From the NCBI GenBank assembly GCA_026225945.1, contig JAMJFZ010001802.1, positions 62,001 to 126,000 of the forward strand: a DNA stretch of 64,000 nt, in the 5' to 3' direction. Numbering within the stretch: the first letter of the stretch is position 1; every line of letters starts with the position of its first letter. This stretch comes from Cricetomys ansorgei. Taxonomy: Eukaryota > Chordata > Mammalia > Rodentia > Nesomyidae. The notes beneath the pieces were generated by a model. It did no database searches and was not told the origin of the DNA. It saw nothing but the letters and a program-made list of their open reading frames with translations. This document shows, piece after piece, positions 32,843 to 46,008 of the stretch. Both the position numbers and the translations under genes were made by a program.

Positions 32843-35064
32843 CCTGGGTTTGATCCTGAGCACCCAAACACTTAAGAGAAACAGAAGGTTCTAACAGGGC
32901 CTGTGCATATGAGGCAGCAATTCTCATGCAGCGGGCACAACCAATGTGGAGCGTGAAGAACATTGTCCCAGGATTCGATTAAGAACTGCTGCGTGTCAGA
33001 CATTTGCATTAAGATTCATACAAGTTGCTTCGCATCAAGGAGCCCTCCACCATTACGGGTCAATGTCAGCTTTTTAACTTACAGGAGCTGGTCTCTGCAG
33101 GGGTCACCAATGTGGATGTTGGAACTTCTGCAAAGGTAGCCACATAGAGCGGCTACCATCTAGATGCTGAGGACTGAATCCAGGCCCCTGCGAGGTCACT
33201 CAGACATCATAAACGCTTGCAGGTTTTCTTGGAGAAAAAAATTCTCATATATGATGCCTGCACATCTCCACCTTCTGATCCCATCATTGTTTGGAAGAAG
33301 GTCTGCAATGCTTGGGGACACAGCCTGTACCGAAACACAAGGGTGACTGAGTCGGAAGGATGGAATGTATGAGCAGAGAACCAGGAACGATCCTGACTCG
33401 GAAATTTAGAAACGAAACAATAGAAAAGAAAGAAGGAAAAGAAATGAAAAGGAAAAAAGGAAGAAAAGGTTCGGGTCGTACCTCTCAAGTATTCACAAAG
33501 TCCTGGGTTTGATTCTGAACACTCAACCACTTAAAGGAAACCAAAGGTTATAAAAGGGCCTGTGCATATAGGCCAGCAATTCTCATGCTGAGGGGCTCAA
33601 GCCAGTTGGGGCTTGAGCGACTGTGTCCCAGGTTTCGATTAAGAACTGCTGCATGTCAGACATTTGCAATACGTTTGATAGAAGTAGCTTTGCAAAACAA
33701 CACTTACAAGTTAGCAACAGAATAATTTCATTGTTGGGGTTCTCACAACACGAGGAATTGTCTTCAAGTGTGGCAGTCGCAGGAAGTTTGACAACCACTG
33801 TGTAGAAACAAGTCACAGCTGACTGAATCATGCTCGACAGCAGATCGTGATCAGACCGTAGTGATTGTGGAGAGTCGGTATTTTGTGGGTCCTGAATCAA
33901 ATATTGTAGGGTCACTTCGGACTTGTAAACAGCCGCTTTGGCCATTTTATTTTATGACCCCTTTTGCCAAGAACAGATGTCAATGATCTTTCCAAGCCCA
34001 CGACGATCCCCTCAGGATGTGGTGTTCATTTCTGACTTTGTCCTGTAAATCGAGAAACGCCATGCACTGTTCCAATCACGGAATCCACTATTTCGGGCAA
34101 ACCGACCGTGTTTCCCTGAGACACAGGCATGCAAATGCCTTCCAAAACATCTCCAGTCCCCTGTGACGCGAGGGTTAAGCTTCCAGACCGGCTTGAGACC
34201 AAGGCAGTAACTTTCAACTGGGGCTCAAGTGCCAACATTTGGCTCCTGGCTAACTCTGCGGAGGCAGGCAACTTCCACGGAGGCTCCTTCACGCCTGGAC
34301 TCTGAACCCTTCTGCCCCAGCAATGAGCAAACAAGCTCATTGCTGGGGCAGAAGGGTTCAGAGAATCCATTCAGGGACCCTTCGGGACACATGGATAGCC
34401 TCTTCTCGCTGCCCTGAAAACCTCCCTTCTTCAGACCCTGCTCATTTGCACTCCCACCCGTGACTCCTGATCCTTCTGCTGAGCCACTGGGTCCCTGTTC
34501 TTAAATTCCACGAACCCCTTCCTGTTTTGTCCCGGGTTCTTTCTGCTCACAGGAACTTGTGGCTGATGCTCCCCTTTGCATCTTTGCAGTAGGCAAGATC
34601 AAGGAGCCCTCCTCCATTATGGGTCAATGTCAGCTTTTTCACTTACACCAGCTGCTTCTTTCAAGGGTCAGCAGACTGGATGTTCGAACCACTGGAACGG
34701 TAGCCACATGTAGGAGCTAGCATGTAGACACTGAGTACTGAATCCAGGCCCCTGCTAGGGCAAGCAGGCATCATAAATGCTCTGGAGGTGATTTTGTAGA
34801 AAACAACTCTCCCTTTGGATGCCAGCACATCTCCATCATCTGATTTCTTCATTGCTGGTAGAAACGTTCTGCCACGCTTGTGGACATGGGCCTGTCACCG
34901 AGCTGCAACAGTGCTTGAAGCAGAAGCATGGGTTGTCTGTGAGGGGAGCTCAGATAGATCCTATCTCAAAAAACTGAAAGGGAATGAATAGAAAAGACAA
35001 GGAAAGGAAACGAAAGGAAAGCAAAGGAAATGTTTGGATCGTACCTCTCCAGGATTCACAAAGT
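32843..35064 (+). repeat. HOR unit 11, with 906-bp internal deletion
   Basis: 2,222 bp. The A monomer keeps relative positions 1-192 and resumes at 1099, so it has lost most of the hAT/URR1-like remnant, the 16-bp and long palindromes and the EcoRI site. It is the only monomer in the window whose long palindrome has been lost. B is intact with its palindrome at 34300-34363. Confidence 0.93.
33034..33035. other. Deletion junction (906 bp lost)
   Basis: Sequence reads GCTTCGCA then TCAAGGAGCC. In the intact unit the left part ends at position 192 and the right part begins at 1099. A single A can be assigned to either side, so microhomology is 1 bp. This fits end joining rather than homologous exchange. 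Confidence 0.9.
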
Positions 35065-38000
35065 CCTGGGTTTGATCCTGAGCACCCAAACACTTAAGAG
35101 AAACAGAAGGTTCTAACAGGGCCTGTGCATATGAGGCAGCAATTCTCATGCAGCGGGCACAACCAATGTGGAGCGTGAAGAACATTGTCCCAGGATTCGA
35201 TTAAGAACTGCTGCGTGTCAGACATTTGCATTAAGATTCATACAAGTTGCTTCGCAAAACAAAAGTTGCTAATTAGCAACAGAAGAACTTCATTATCGGG
35301 GTCCCCACAACACGAGAAAGTGTATTCAAGTGTGGCGGTCTTAGGAAGGTTGAGAACCACTGTGTAGAAATAAGTCACACCTGAGTGAATCATGCTCCAT
35401 AGCAGATCATGATCAGCCCTTAGTGATTGTGGAGACTTGCTATACTGGGGGTCCTGAATCAAATATTGTAGGGGCATTTCGGACATGTAAACAGCCACTT
35501 TGGTCATTTCTCTTTATGACCCCTTTTGCCATGAACAGGTGTCAATGTTCTTTCGAACCCAACGCTGATCCCCTCAGGATGTGGTGTTCATTTCTGAACT
35601 TTGTCCTGTAACTCGAGAAGCGCCATGCGTTGTTCCCACCACGGAATACACTATTTCGGGCAAACCGACTGTGTGTCCATGAGACACAATCATGTGAATG
35701 GCTTCAAAAACATCTCCAGTCCCCTGTGAAGCTAGGGTTCAGCCTCCAGACCAGCTTGAGACAGATGCAGTTACTATCAAGTGGGACACGTGCGCCACCG
35801 TGTGGCAGCAGACTGCCACTGCGGAGGCAGGCAGCTTCCAGGGAGTTGCCTTCATGGTTGCCCTCTGAACCCTTCTGCCCCAGCCATGAGCAGTAACTGC
35901 TCATGGCTGGGGCAGAAGGGTTCAGAGAATTCATTCAAGGACCCTTCCGGACACGTGGTGAGCCTCTTCTCGCCGCCATGAGAACCTCCCTTCTTCTGAC
36001 TATGCTCAGGCGCACCCTCACCCGTGCGTCCTGATCCTCCTGCTGAGCCCCAGGGTCCTCTCTCTAAAATTCCAGGAACCCCTTCCGGTCCTTTCCCTGG
36101 TTCTTTCTGCTTACAAGATCTTGTGGCTGACTCTACTCTTTGCTTTTTTCCCCGGGGCAAGATCAAGGAGCCCTCCACCATTACGGGTCAATGTCAGCTT
36201 TTTAACTTACAGGAGCTGGTCTCTGCAGGGGTCACCAATGTGGATGTTGGAACTTCTGCAAAGGTAGCCACATAGAGCGGCTACCATCTAGATGCTGAGG
36301 ACTGAATCCAGGCCCCTGCGAGGTCACTCAGACATCATAAACGCTTGCAGGTTTTCTTGGAGAAAAAAATTCTCATATATGATGCCTGCACATCTCCACC
36401 TTCTGATCCCATCATTGTTTGGAAGAAGGTCTGCAATGCTTGGGGACACAGCCTGTACCGAAACACAAGGGTGACTGAGTCGGAAGGATGGAATGTATGA
36501 GCAGAGAACCAGGAACGATCCTGACTCGGAAATTTAGAAACGAAACAATAGAAAAGAAAGAAGGAAAAGAAATGAAAAGGAAAAAAGGAAGAAAAGGTTC
36601 GGGTCGTACCTCTCAAGTATTCACAAAGTCCTGGGTTTGATTCTGAACACTCAACCACTTAAAGGAAACCAAAGGTTATAAAAGGGCCTGTGCATATAGG
36701 CCAGCAATTCTCATGCTGAGGGGCTCAAGCCAGTTGGGGCTTGAGCGACTGTGTCCCAGGTTTCGATTAAGAACTGCTGCATGTCAGACATTTGCAATAC
36801 GTTTGATAGAAGTAGCTTTGCAAAACAACACTTACAAGTTAGCAACAGAATAATTTCATTGTTGGGGTTCTCACAACACGAGGAATTGTCTTCAAGTGTG
36901 GCAGTCGCAGGAAGTTTGACAACCACTGTGTAGAAACAAGTCACAGCTGACTGAATCATGCTCGACAGCAGATCGTGATCAGACCGTAGTGATTGTGGAG
37001 AGTCGGTATTTTGTGGGTCCTGAATCAAATATTGTAGGGTCACTTCGGACTTGTAAACAGCCGCTTTGGCCATTTTATTTTATGACCCCTTTTGCCAAGA
37101 ACAGATGTCAATGATCTTTCCAAGCCCACGACGATCCCCTCAGGATGTGGTGTTCATTTCTGACTTTGTCCTGTAACTCGAGAAACGCCATGCACTGTTC
37201 CCATCACGGAATCCACTATTTCGGGCAAACCGACCGTGTTTCCCTGAGACACAGGCATGCAAATGCCTTCCAAAACATCTCCAGTCCCCTGTGACGCGAG
37301 GGTTAAGCTTCCAGACCGGCTTGAGACCAAGGCAGTAACTTTCAACTGGGGCTCAAGTGCCAACATTTGGCTCCTGGCTAACTCTGCGGAGGCAGGCAAC
37401 TTCCACGGAGGCTCCTTCACGCCTGGACTCTGAACCCTTCTGCCCCAGCAATGAGCAAACAAGCTCATTGCTGGGGCAGAAGGGTTCAGAGAATCCATTC
37501 AGGGACCCTTCGGGACACATGGATAGCCTCTTCTCGCTGCCCTGAAAACCTCCCTTCTTCAGACCCTGCTCATTTGCACTCCCACCCGTGACTCCTGATC
37601 CTTCTGCTGAGCCACTGGGTCCCTGTTCTTAAATTCCACGAACCCCTTCCTGTTTTGTCCCGGGTTCTTTCTGCTCACAGGAACTTGTGGCTGATGCTCC
37701 CCTTTGCATCTTTGCAGTAGGCAAGATCAAGGAGCCCTCCTCCATTATGGGTCAATGTCAGCTTTTTCACTTACACCAGCTGCTTCTTTCAAGGGTCAGC
37801 AGACTGGATGTTGGAACCACTGGAACGGTAGCCACATGTAGGAGCTAGCATGTAGACACTGAGTACTGAATCCAGGCCCCTGCTAGGGCAAGCAGGCATC
37901 ATAAATGCTCTGGAGGTGATTTTGTAGAAAACAACTCTCCCTTTGGATGCCAGCACATCTCCATCATCTGATTTCTTCATTGCTGGTAGAAACGTTCTGC

Positions 38001-38192
38001 CACGCTTGTGGACATGGGCCTGTCACCGAGCTGCAACAGTGCTTGAAGCAGAAGCATGGGTTGTCTGTGAGGGGAGCTCAGATAGATCCTATCTCAAAAA
38101 ACTGAAAGGGAATGAATAGAAAAGACAAGGAAAGGAAACGAAAGGAAAGCAAAGGAAATGTTTGGATCGTACCTCTCCAGGATTCACAAAGT
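35065..38192 (+). repeat. HOR unit 12
   Basis: Regular length. Palindromes at 35863-35927 and 37428-37491. Subfamily bases: C at relative 578, XhoI-positive B, C at relative 2138 (B elsewhere has A) and G at relative 2749. Confidence 0.94.
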
Positions 38193-41100
38193 CCTGGGTT
38201 TGATCCTGAGCACCCAAACACTTAAGAGAAACAGAAGGTTCTAACAGGGCCTGTGCATATGAGGCAGCAATTCTCATGCAGCGGGCACAACCAATGTGGA
38301 GCGTGAAGAACATTGTCCCAGGATTCGATTAAGAACTGCTGCGTGTCAGACATTTGCATTAAGATTCATACAAGTTGCTTCGCAAAACAAAAGTTGCTAA
38401 TTAGCAACAGAAGAACTTCATTATCGGGGTCCCCACAACACGAGAAAGTGTATTCAAGTGTGGCGGTCTTAGGAAGGTTGAGAACCACTGTGTAGAAATA
38501 AGTCACACCTGAGTGAATCATGCTCCATAGCAGATCATGATCAGCCCCTTAGTGATTGTGGAGACTTGCTATACTGGGGGTCCTGAATCAAATATTGTAG
38601 GGGCATTTCGGACATGTAAACAGCCACTTTGGTCATTTCTCTTTATGACCCCTTTTGCCATGAACAGGTGTCAATGTTCTTTCGAACCCAACGCTGATCC
38701 CCTCAGGATGTGGTGTTCATTTCTGAACTTTGTCCTGTAACTCGAGAAGCGCCATGCGTTGTTCCCACCACGGAATACACTATTTCGGGCAAACCGACTG
38801 TGTGTCCATGAGACACAATCATGTGAATGGCTTCAAAAACATCTCCAGTCCCCTGTGAAGCTAGGGTTCAGCCTCCAGACCAGCTTGAGACAGATGCAGT
38901 TACTATCAAGTGGGACACGTGCGCCACCGTGTGGCAGCAGACTGCCACTGCGGAGGCAGGCAGCTTCCAGGGAGTTGCCTTCATGGTTGCCCTCTGAACC
39001 CTTCTGCCCCAGCCATGAGCAGTAACTGCTCATGGCTGGGGCAGAAGGGTTCAGAGAATTCATTCAAGGACCCTTCGGGACACGTGGTGAGCCTCTTCTC
39101 GCCGCCATGAGAACCTCCCTTCTTCTGACTATGCTCAGGCGCACCCTCACCCGTGCGTCCTGATCCTCCTGCTGAGCCCCAGGGTCCTCTCTCTAAAATT
39201 CCAGGAACCCCTTCCGGTCCTTTCCCTGGTTCTTTCTGCTTACAAGATCTTGTGGCTGACTCTACTCTTTGCTTTTTTCCCCGGGGCAAGATCAAGGAGC
39301 CCTCCACCATTACGGGTCAATGTCAGCTTTTTAACTTACAGGAGCTGGTCTCTGCAGGGGTCACCAATGTGGATGTTGGAACTTCTGCAAAGGTAGCCAC
39401 ATAGAGCGGCTACCATCTAGATGCTGAGGACTGAATCCAGGCCCCTGCGAGGTCACTCAGACATCATAAACGCTTGCAGGTTTTCTTGGAGAAAAAAATT
39501 CTCATATATGATGCCTGCACATCTCCACCTTCTGATCCCATCATTGTTTGGGAAGAAGGTCTGCAATGCTTGGGGACACAGCCTGTACCGAAACACAAGG
39601 GTGACTGAGTCGGAAGGATGGAATGTATGAGCAGAGAACCAGGAACGATCCTGACTCGGAAATTTAGAAACGAAACAATAGAAAAGAAAGAAGGAAAAGA
39701 AATGAAAAGGAAAAAAGGAAGAAAAGGTTCGGGTCGTACCTCTCAAGTATTCACAAAGTCCTGGGTTTGATTCTGAACACTCAACCACTTAAAGGAAACC
39801 AAAGGTTATAAAAGGGCCTGTGCATATAGGCCAGCAATTCTCATGCTGAGGGGCTCAAGCCAGTTGGGGCTTGAGCGACTGTGTCCCAGGTTTCGATTAA
39901 GAACTGCTGCATGTCAGACATTTGCAATACGTTTGATAGAAGTAGCTTTGCAAAACAACACTTACAAGTTAGCAACAGAATAATTTCATTGTTGGGGTTC
40001 TCACAACACGAGGAATTGTCTTCAAGTGTGGCAGTCGCAGGAAGTTTGACAACCACTGTGTAGAAACAAGTCACAGCTGACTGAATCATGCTCGACAGCA
40101 GATCGTGATCAGACCGTAGTGATTGTGGAGAGTCGGTATTTTGTGGGTCCTGAATCAAATATTGTAGGGTCACTTCGGACTTGTAAACAGCCGCTTTGGC
40201 CATTTTATTTTATGACCCCTTTTGCCAAGAACAGATGTCAATGATCTTTCCAAGCCCACGACGATCCCCTCAGGATGTGGTGTTCATTTCTGACTTTGTC
40301 CTGTAACTCGAGAAACGCCATGCACTGTTCCCATCACGGAATCCACTATTTCGGGCAAACCGACCGTGTTTCCCTGAGACACAATCATGCAAATGCCTTC
40401 CAAAACATCTCCAGTCCCCTGTGAAGCGAGGGTTAAGCTTCCAGACCGGCTTGAGACCAATGCAGTAACTTTCAACTGGGGCTCAAGTGCCAACATTTGG
40501 CTCCTGGCTAACTCTGCGGAGGCAGGCAACTTCCACGGAGGCTCCTTCACGCCTGGACTCTGAACCCTTCTGCCCCAGCAATGAGCAAACAAGCTCATTG
40601 CTGGGGCAGAAGGGTTCAGAGAATCCATTCAGGGACCCTTCGGGACACATGGATAGCCTCTTCTCGCTGCCCTGAAAACCTCCCTTCTTCAGACCCTGCT
40701 CATTTGCACTCCCACCCGTGACTCCTGATCCTTCTGCTGAGCCACTGGGTCCCTGTTCTTAAATTCCACGAACCCCTTCCTGTTTTGTCCCGGGTTCTTT
40801 CTGCTCACAGGAACTTGTGGCTGATGCTCCCCTTTGCATCTTTGCAGTAGGCAAGATCAAGGAGCCCTCCTCCATTATGGGTCAATGTCAGCTTTTTCAC
40901 TTACACCAGCTGCTTCTTTCAAGGGTCAGCAGACTGGATGTTGGAACCACTGGAACGGTAGCCACATGTAGGAGCTAGCATGTAGACACTGAGTACTGAA
41001 TCCAGGCCCCTGCTAGGGCAAGCAGGCATCATAAATGCTCTGGAGGTGATTTTGTAGAAAACAACTCTCCCTTTGGATGCCAGCACATCTCCATCATCTG

Positions 41101-41463
41101 ATTTCTTCATTGCTGGTAGAAACGTTCTGCCACGCTTGTGGACATGGGCCTGTCACCGAGCTGCAACAGTGCTTGAAGCAGAAGCATGGGTTGTCTGTGA
41201 GGGGAGCTCAGATAGATCCTATCTCAAAAAACTGAAAGGGAATGAATAGAAAAGACAAGGAAAGGAAACGAAAGGAAAGCAAAGGAAATGTTTGGATCGT
41301 ACCTCTCCAGGATTCACAAAGTCCTGGGTTTGATCCTGAGCACCCAAACACTTAAGAGAAACAAAGGTTCTAACAGGGCCTGTGCATATAGGCAGCAATT
41401 CTCATGCAGCGGGCACAACCAATGTGGAGCGTGAAGAACATTGTCCCAGGTTTCGATTAAGAA

Positions 41464-41618
41464 CTGCTGCATGTCAGACATTTGCAATAAGATTGATAGA
41501 AGTAGCTTTGCAAAACAAAACTTACTAATTAGCAACAGAATAATTTCATTGTTGGGGTTCCCACAACACGAGAAATTGTCTTCAAGTGTGGCAGTCTTAG
41601 GAAGGTTGACAACCACTG
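41464..41618 (+). mobile_element. hAT-Charlie MITE remnant (URR1-like), monomer C
   Basis: Third version, ending GGTTGACAACCACTG. It combines the better-preserved blocks of A (CTTAGGAAGGTTG) and B (AATAATTTCATTG), and so looks closest to the presumed transposon consensus. That supports C as the least-changed monomer. Confidence 0.6.
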
Positions 41619-42115
41619 TGTAGAAACAAGTCACAGCTGACTGAATCATGCTCGACAGCAGATCGTGATCAGACCTTAGTGATTGTGGAGAGTCGGTATT
41701 TTGGGGTCCTGAATCAAATATTGTAGGGTCACTTCGGACTTGTAAACAGCCGCTTTGGCCATTTTATTTTATGACCCCTTTTGCCAAGAACAGATGTCAA
41801 TGATCTTTCCAACCCACGACGATCCCCTCAGGATGTGGTGTTCATTTCTGACTTTGTCCTGTAACTCGAGAAACGCCATGCACTGTTCCCATCACGGAAT
41901 CCACTATTTCGGGCAAACCGACCGTGTTTCCCTGAGACACAGGCATGCAAATGCCTTCCAAAACATCTCCAGTCCCCTGTGACGCGAGGGTTAAGCTTCC
42001 AGACCGGCTTGAGACCAAGGCAGTAACTTTCAACTGGGGCTCAAGTGCCAACATTTGGCTCCTGGCTAACTCTGCGGAGGCAGGCAACTTCCACGGAGGC
42101 TCCTTCACGCCTGGA

Positions 42116-42179
42116 CTCTGAACCCTTCTGCCCCAGCAATGAGCAAACAAGCTCATTGCTGGGGCAGAAGGGTTCAGAG
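42116..42179. repeat. Long palindrome of monomer C
   Basis: B-type version (29-bp arms, AAACAA loop) in the extra monomer. It lies in the B-like half of C, so it does not tell which arm state is ancestral. Confidence 0.95.
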
Positions 42180-42880
42180 AATCCATTCAGGGACCCTTCG
42201 GGACACATGGATAGCCTCTTCTCGCTGCCCTGAAAACCTCCCTTCTTCAGACCCTGCTCATTTGCACTCCCACCCGTGACTCCTGATCCTTCTGCTGAGC
42301 CACTGGGTCCCTGTTCTTAAATTCCACGAACCCCTTCCTGTTTTGTCCCGGGTTCTTTCTGCTCACAGGAACTTGTGGCTGATGCTCCCCTTTGCATCTT
42401 TGCAGTAGGCAAGATCAAGGAGCCCTCCTCCATTATGGGTCAATGTCAGCTTTTTCACTTACACCAGCTGCTTCTTTCAAGGGTCAGCAGACTGGATGTT
42501 CGAACCACTGGAACGGTAGCCACATGTAGGAGCTAGCATGTAGACACTGAGTACTGAATCCAGGCCCCTGCTAGGGCAAGCAGGCATCATAAATGCTCTG
42601 GAGGTGATTTTGTAGAAAACAACTCTCCCTTTGGATGCCAGCACATCTCCATCATCTGATTTCTTCATTGCTGGTAGAAACGTTCTGCCACGCTTGTGGA
42701 CATGGGCCTGTCACCGAGCTGCAACAGTGCTTGAAGCAGAAGCATGGGTTGTCTGTGAGGGGAGCTCAGATAGATCCTATCTCAAAAAACTGAAAGGGAA
42801 TGAATAGAAAAGACAAGGAAAGGAAACGAAAGGAAAGCAAAGGAAATGTTTGGATCGTACCTCTCCAGGATTCACAAAGT

Positions 42881-45800
42881 CCTGGGTTTGATCCTGAGCA
42901 CCCAAACACTTAAGAGAAACAGAAGGTTCTAACAGGGCCTGTGCATATGAGGCAGCAATTCTCATGCAGCGGGCACAACCAATGTGGAGCGTGAAGAACA
43001 TTGTCCCAGGATTCGATTAAGAACTGCTGCGTGTCAGACATTTGCATTAAGATTCATACAAGTTGCTTCGCAAAACAAAAGTTGCTAATTAGCAACAGAA
43101 GAACTTCATTATCGGGGTCCCCACAACACGAGAAAGTGTATTCAAGTGTGGCGGTCTTAGGAAGGTTGAGAACCACTGTGTAGAAATAAGTCACACCTGA
43201 GTGAATCATGCTCCATAGCAGATCATGATCAGCCCTTAGTGATTGTGGAGACTTGCTATACTGGGGGTCCTGAATCAAATATTGTAGGGGCATTTCGGAC
43301 ATGTAAACAGCCACTTTGGTCATTTCTCTTTATGACCCCTTTTGCCATGAACAGGTGTCAATGTTCTTTCGAACCCAACGCTGATCCCCTCAGGATGTGG
43401 TGTTCATTTCTGAACTTTGTCCTGTAACTCGAGAAGCGCCATGCGTTGTTCCCACCATGGAATACACTATTTCGGGCAAACCGACTGTGTGTCCATGAGA
43501 CACAATCATGTGAATGGCTTCAAAAACATCTCCAGTCCCCTGTGAAGCTTAGGGTTCAGCCTCCAGACCAGCTTGAGACAGATGCAGTTACTATCAAGTG
43601 GGACACGTGCGCCACCGTGTGGCAGCAGACTGCCACTGCGGAGGCAGGCAGCTTCCAGGGAGTTGCCTTCATGGTTGCCCTCTGAACCCTTCTGCCCCAG
43701 CCATGAGCAGTAACTGCTCATGGCTGGGGCAGAAGGGTTCAGAGAATTCATTCAAGGACCCTTCCGGACACGTGGTGAGCCTCTTCTCGCCGCCATGAGA
43801 ACCTCCCTTCTTCTGACTATGCTCAGGCGCACCCTCACCCGTGCGTCCTGATCCTCCTGCTGAGCCCAGGGTCCTCTCTCTAAAATTCCAGGAACCCCTT
43901 CCGGTCCTTTCCCTGGTTCTTTCTGCTTACAAGATCTTGTGGCTGACTCTACTCTTTGCTTTTTTCCCCGGGGCAAGATCAAGGAGCCCTCCACCATTAC
44001 GGGTCAATGTCAGCTTTTTAACTTACAGGAGCTGGTCTCTGCAGGGGTCACCAATGTGGATGTTGGAACTTCTGCAAAGGTAGCCACATAGAGCGGCTAC
44101 CATCTAGATGCTGAGGACTGAATCCAGGCCCCTGCGAGGTCACTCAGACATCATAAACGCTTGCAGGTTTTCTTGGAGAAAAAAATTCTCATATATGATG
44201 CCTGCACATCTCCACCTTCTGATCCCATCATTGTTTGGAAGAAGGTCTGCAATGCTTGGGGACACAGCCTGTACCGAAACACAAGGGTGACTGAGTCGGA
44301 AGGATGGAATGTATGAGCAGAGAACCAGGAACGATCCTGACTCGGAAATTTAGAAACGAAACAATAGAAAAGAAAGAAGGAAAAGAAATGAAAAGGAAAA
44401 AAGGAAGAAAAGGTTCGGGTCGTACCTCTCAAGTATTCACAAAGTCCTGGGTTTGATTCTGAACACTCAACCACTTAAAGGAAACCAAAGGTTATAAAAG
44501 GGCCTGTGCATATAGGCCAGCAATTCTCATGCTGAGGGGCTCAAGCCAGTTGGGGCTTGAGCGACTGTGTCCCAGGTTTCGATTAAGAACTGCTGCATGT
44601 CAGACATTTGCAATACGTTTGATAGAAGTAGCTTTGCAAAACAACACTTACAAGTTAGCAACAGAATAATTTCATTGTTGGGGTTCTCACAACACGAGGA
44701 ATTGTCTTCAAGTGTGGCAGTCGCAGGAAGTTTGACAACCACTGTGTAGAAACAAGTCACAGCTGACTGAATCATGCTCGACAGCAGATCGTGATCAGAC
44801 CGTAGTGATTGTGGAGAGTCGGTATTTTGTGGGTCCTGAATCAAATATTGTAGGGTCACTTCGGACTTGTAAACAGCCGCTTTGGCCATTTTATTTTATG
44901 ACCCCTTTTGCCAAGAACAGATGTCAATGATCTTTCCAAGCCCACGACGATCCCCTCAGGATGTGGTGTTCATTTCTGACTTTGTCCTGTAAATCGAGAA
45001 ACGCCATGCACTGTTCCAATCACGGAATCCACTATTTCGGGCAAACCGACCGTGTTTCCCTGAGACACAGGCATGCAAATGCCTTCCAAAACATCTCCAG
45101 TCCCCTGTGACGCGAGGGTTAAGCTTCCAGACCGGCTTGAGACCAAGGCAGTAACTTTCAACTGGGGCTCAAGTGCCAACATTTGGCTCCTGGCTAACTC
45201 TGCGGAGGCAGGCAACTTCCACGGAGGCTCCTTCACGCCTGGACTCTGAACCCTTCTGCCCCAGCAATGAGCAAACAAGCTCATTGCTGGGGCAGAAGGG
45301 TTCAGAGAATCCATTCAGGGACCCTTCGGGACACATGGATAGCCTCTTCTCGCTGCCCTGAAAACCTCCCTTCTTCAGACCCTGCTCATTTGCACTCCCA
45401 CCCGTGACTCCTGATCCTTCTGCTGAGCCACTGGGTCCCTGTTCTTAAATTCCACGAACCCCTTCCTGTTTTGTCCCGGGTTCTTTCTGCTCACAGGAAC
45501 TTGTGGCTGATGCTCCCCTTTGCATCTTTGCAGTAGGCAAGATCAAGGAGCCCTCCTCCATTATGGGTCAATGTCAGCTTTTTCACTTACACCAGCTGCT
45601 TCTTTCAAGGGTCAGCAGACTGGATGTTCGAACCACTGGAACGGTAGCCACATGTAGGAGCTAGCATGTAGACACTGAGTACTGAATCCAGGCCCCTGCT
45701 AGGGCAAGCAGGCATCATAAATGCTCTGGAGGTGATTTTGTAGAAAACAACTCTCCCTTTGGATGCCAGCACATCTCCATCATCTGATTTCTTCATTGCT

Positions 45801-46008
45801 GGTAGAAACGTTCTGCCACGCTTGTGGACATGGGCCTGTCACCGAGCTGCAACAGTGCTTGAAGCAGAAGCATGGGTTGTCTGTGAGGGGAGCTCAGATA
45901 GATCCTATCTCAAAAAACTGAAAGGGAATGAATAGAAAAGACAAGGAAAGGAAACGAAAGGAAAGCAAAGGAAATGTTTGGATCGTACCTCTCCAGGATT
46001 CACAAAGT
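42881..46008 (+). repeat. HOR unit 14
   Basis: 3,128 bp net: one extra T near 43550 (which creates a HindIII site in A) is balanced by one C lost near 43865. Palindromes at 43680-43744 and 45244-45307. The subfamily marks of units 12-13 are gone. Confidence 0.94.

Larger units (their letters stand above)
38193..42880 (+). repeat. HOR unit 13 plus extra monomer C
   Basis: 4,688 bp: A and B (38193-41322) followed by the extra C monomer (41323-42880). Single-base insertions near 38548 (extra C) and 39550 (extra G). Palindromes at 38992-39056, 40558-40621 and 42116-42179. A has G at relative 884, the B-like state (CTTCGGG near 39075). B contains a patch at 40384-40461 with A-like bases at four B-diagnostic positions. 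Confidence 0.93.
41323..42880 (+). repeat. Extra monomer C, ancestral-like then B-like
   Basis: 1,558 bp. From about 41362 to 41818 it agrees with A at some A/B-diagnostic sites and with B at others, alternating every few bases. Examples: CTAAC and CTAATTAG as in A; GAATAATTTCATTG and GACAACC as in B; TCTTAGGAAGG as in A. From about 41820 it is B-type, with XhoI and the relative-2138 C of the unit 12/13 subfamily. Dense alternation is hard to obtain by crossover and easy if C keeps the ancestral base where A or B changed. Confidence 0.85.

Noticed and set aside
32594..32875. 93-codon plus-strand open frame unique to one unit
   Set aside because: Created by the single G lost near 32760, which joins two frames in the polypurine tract. 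Not a gene.
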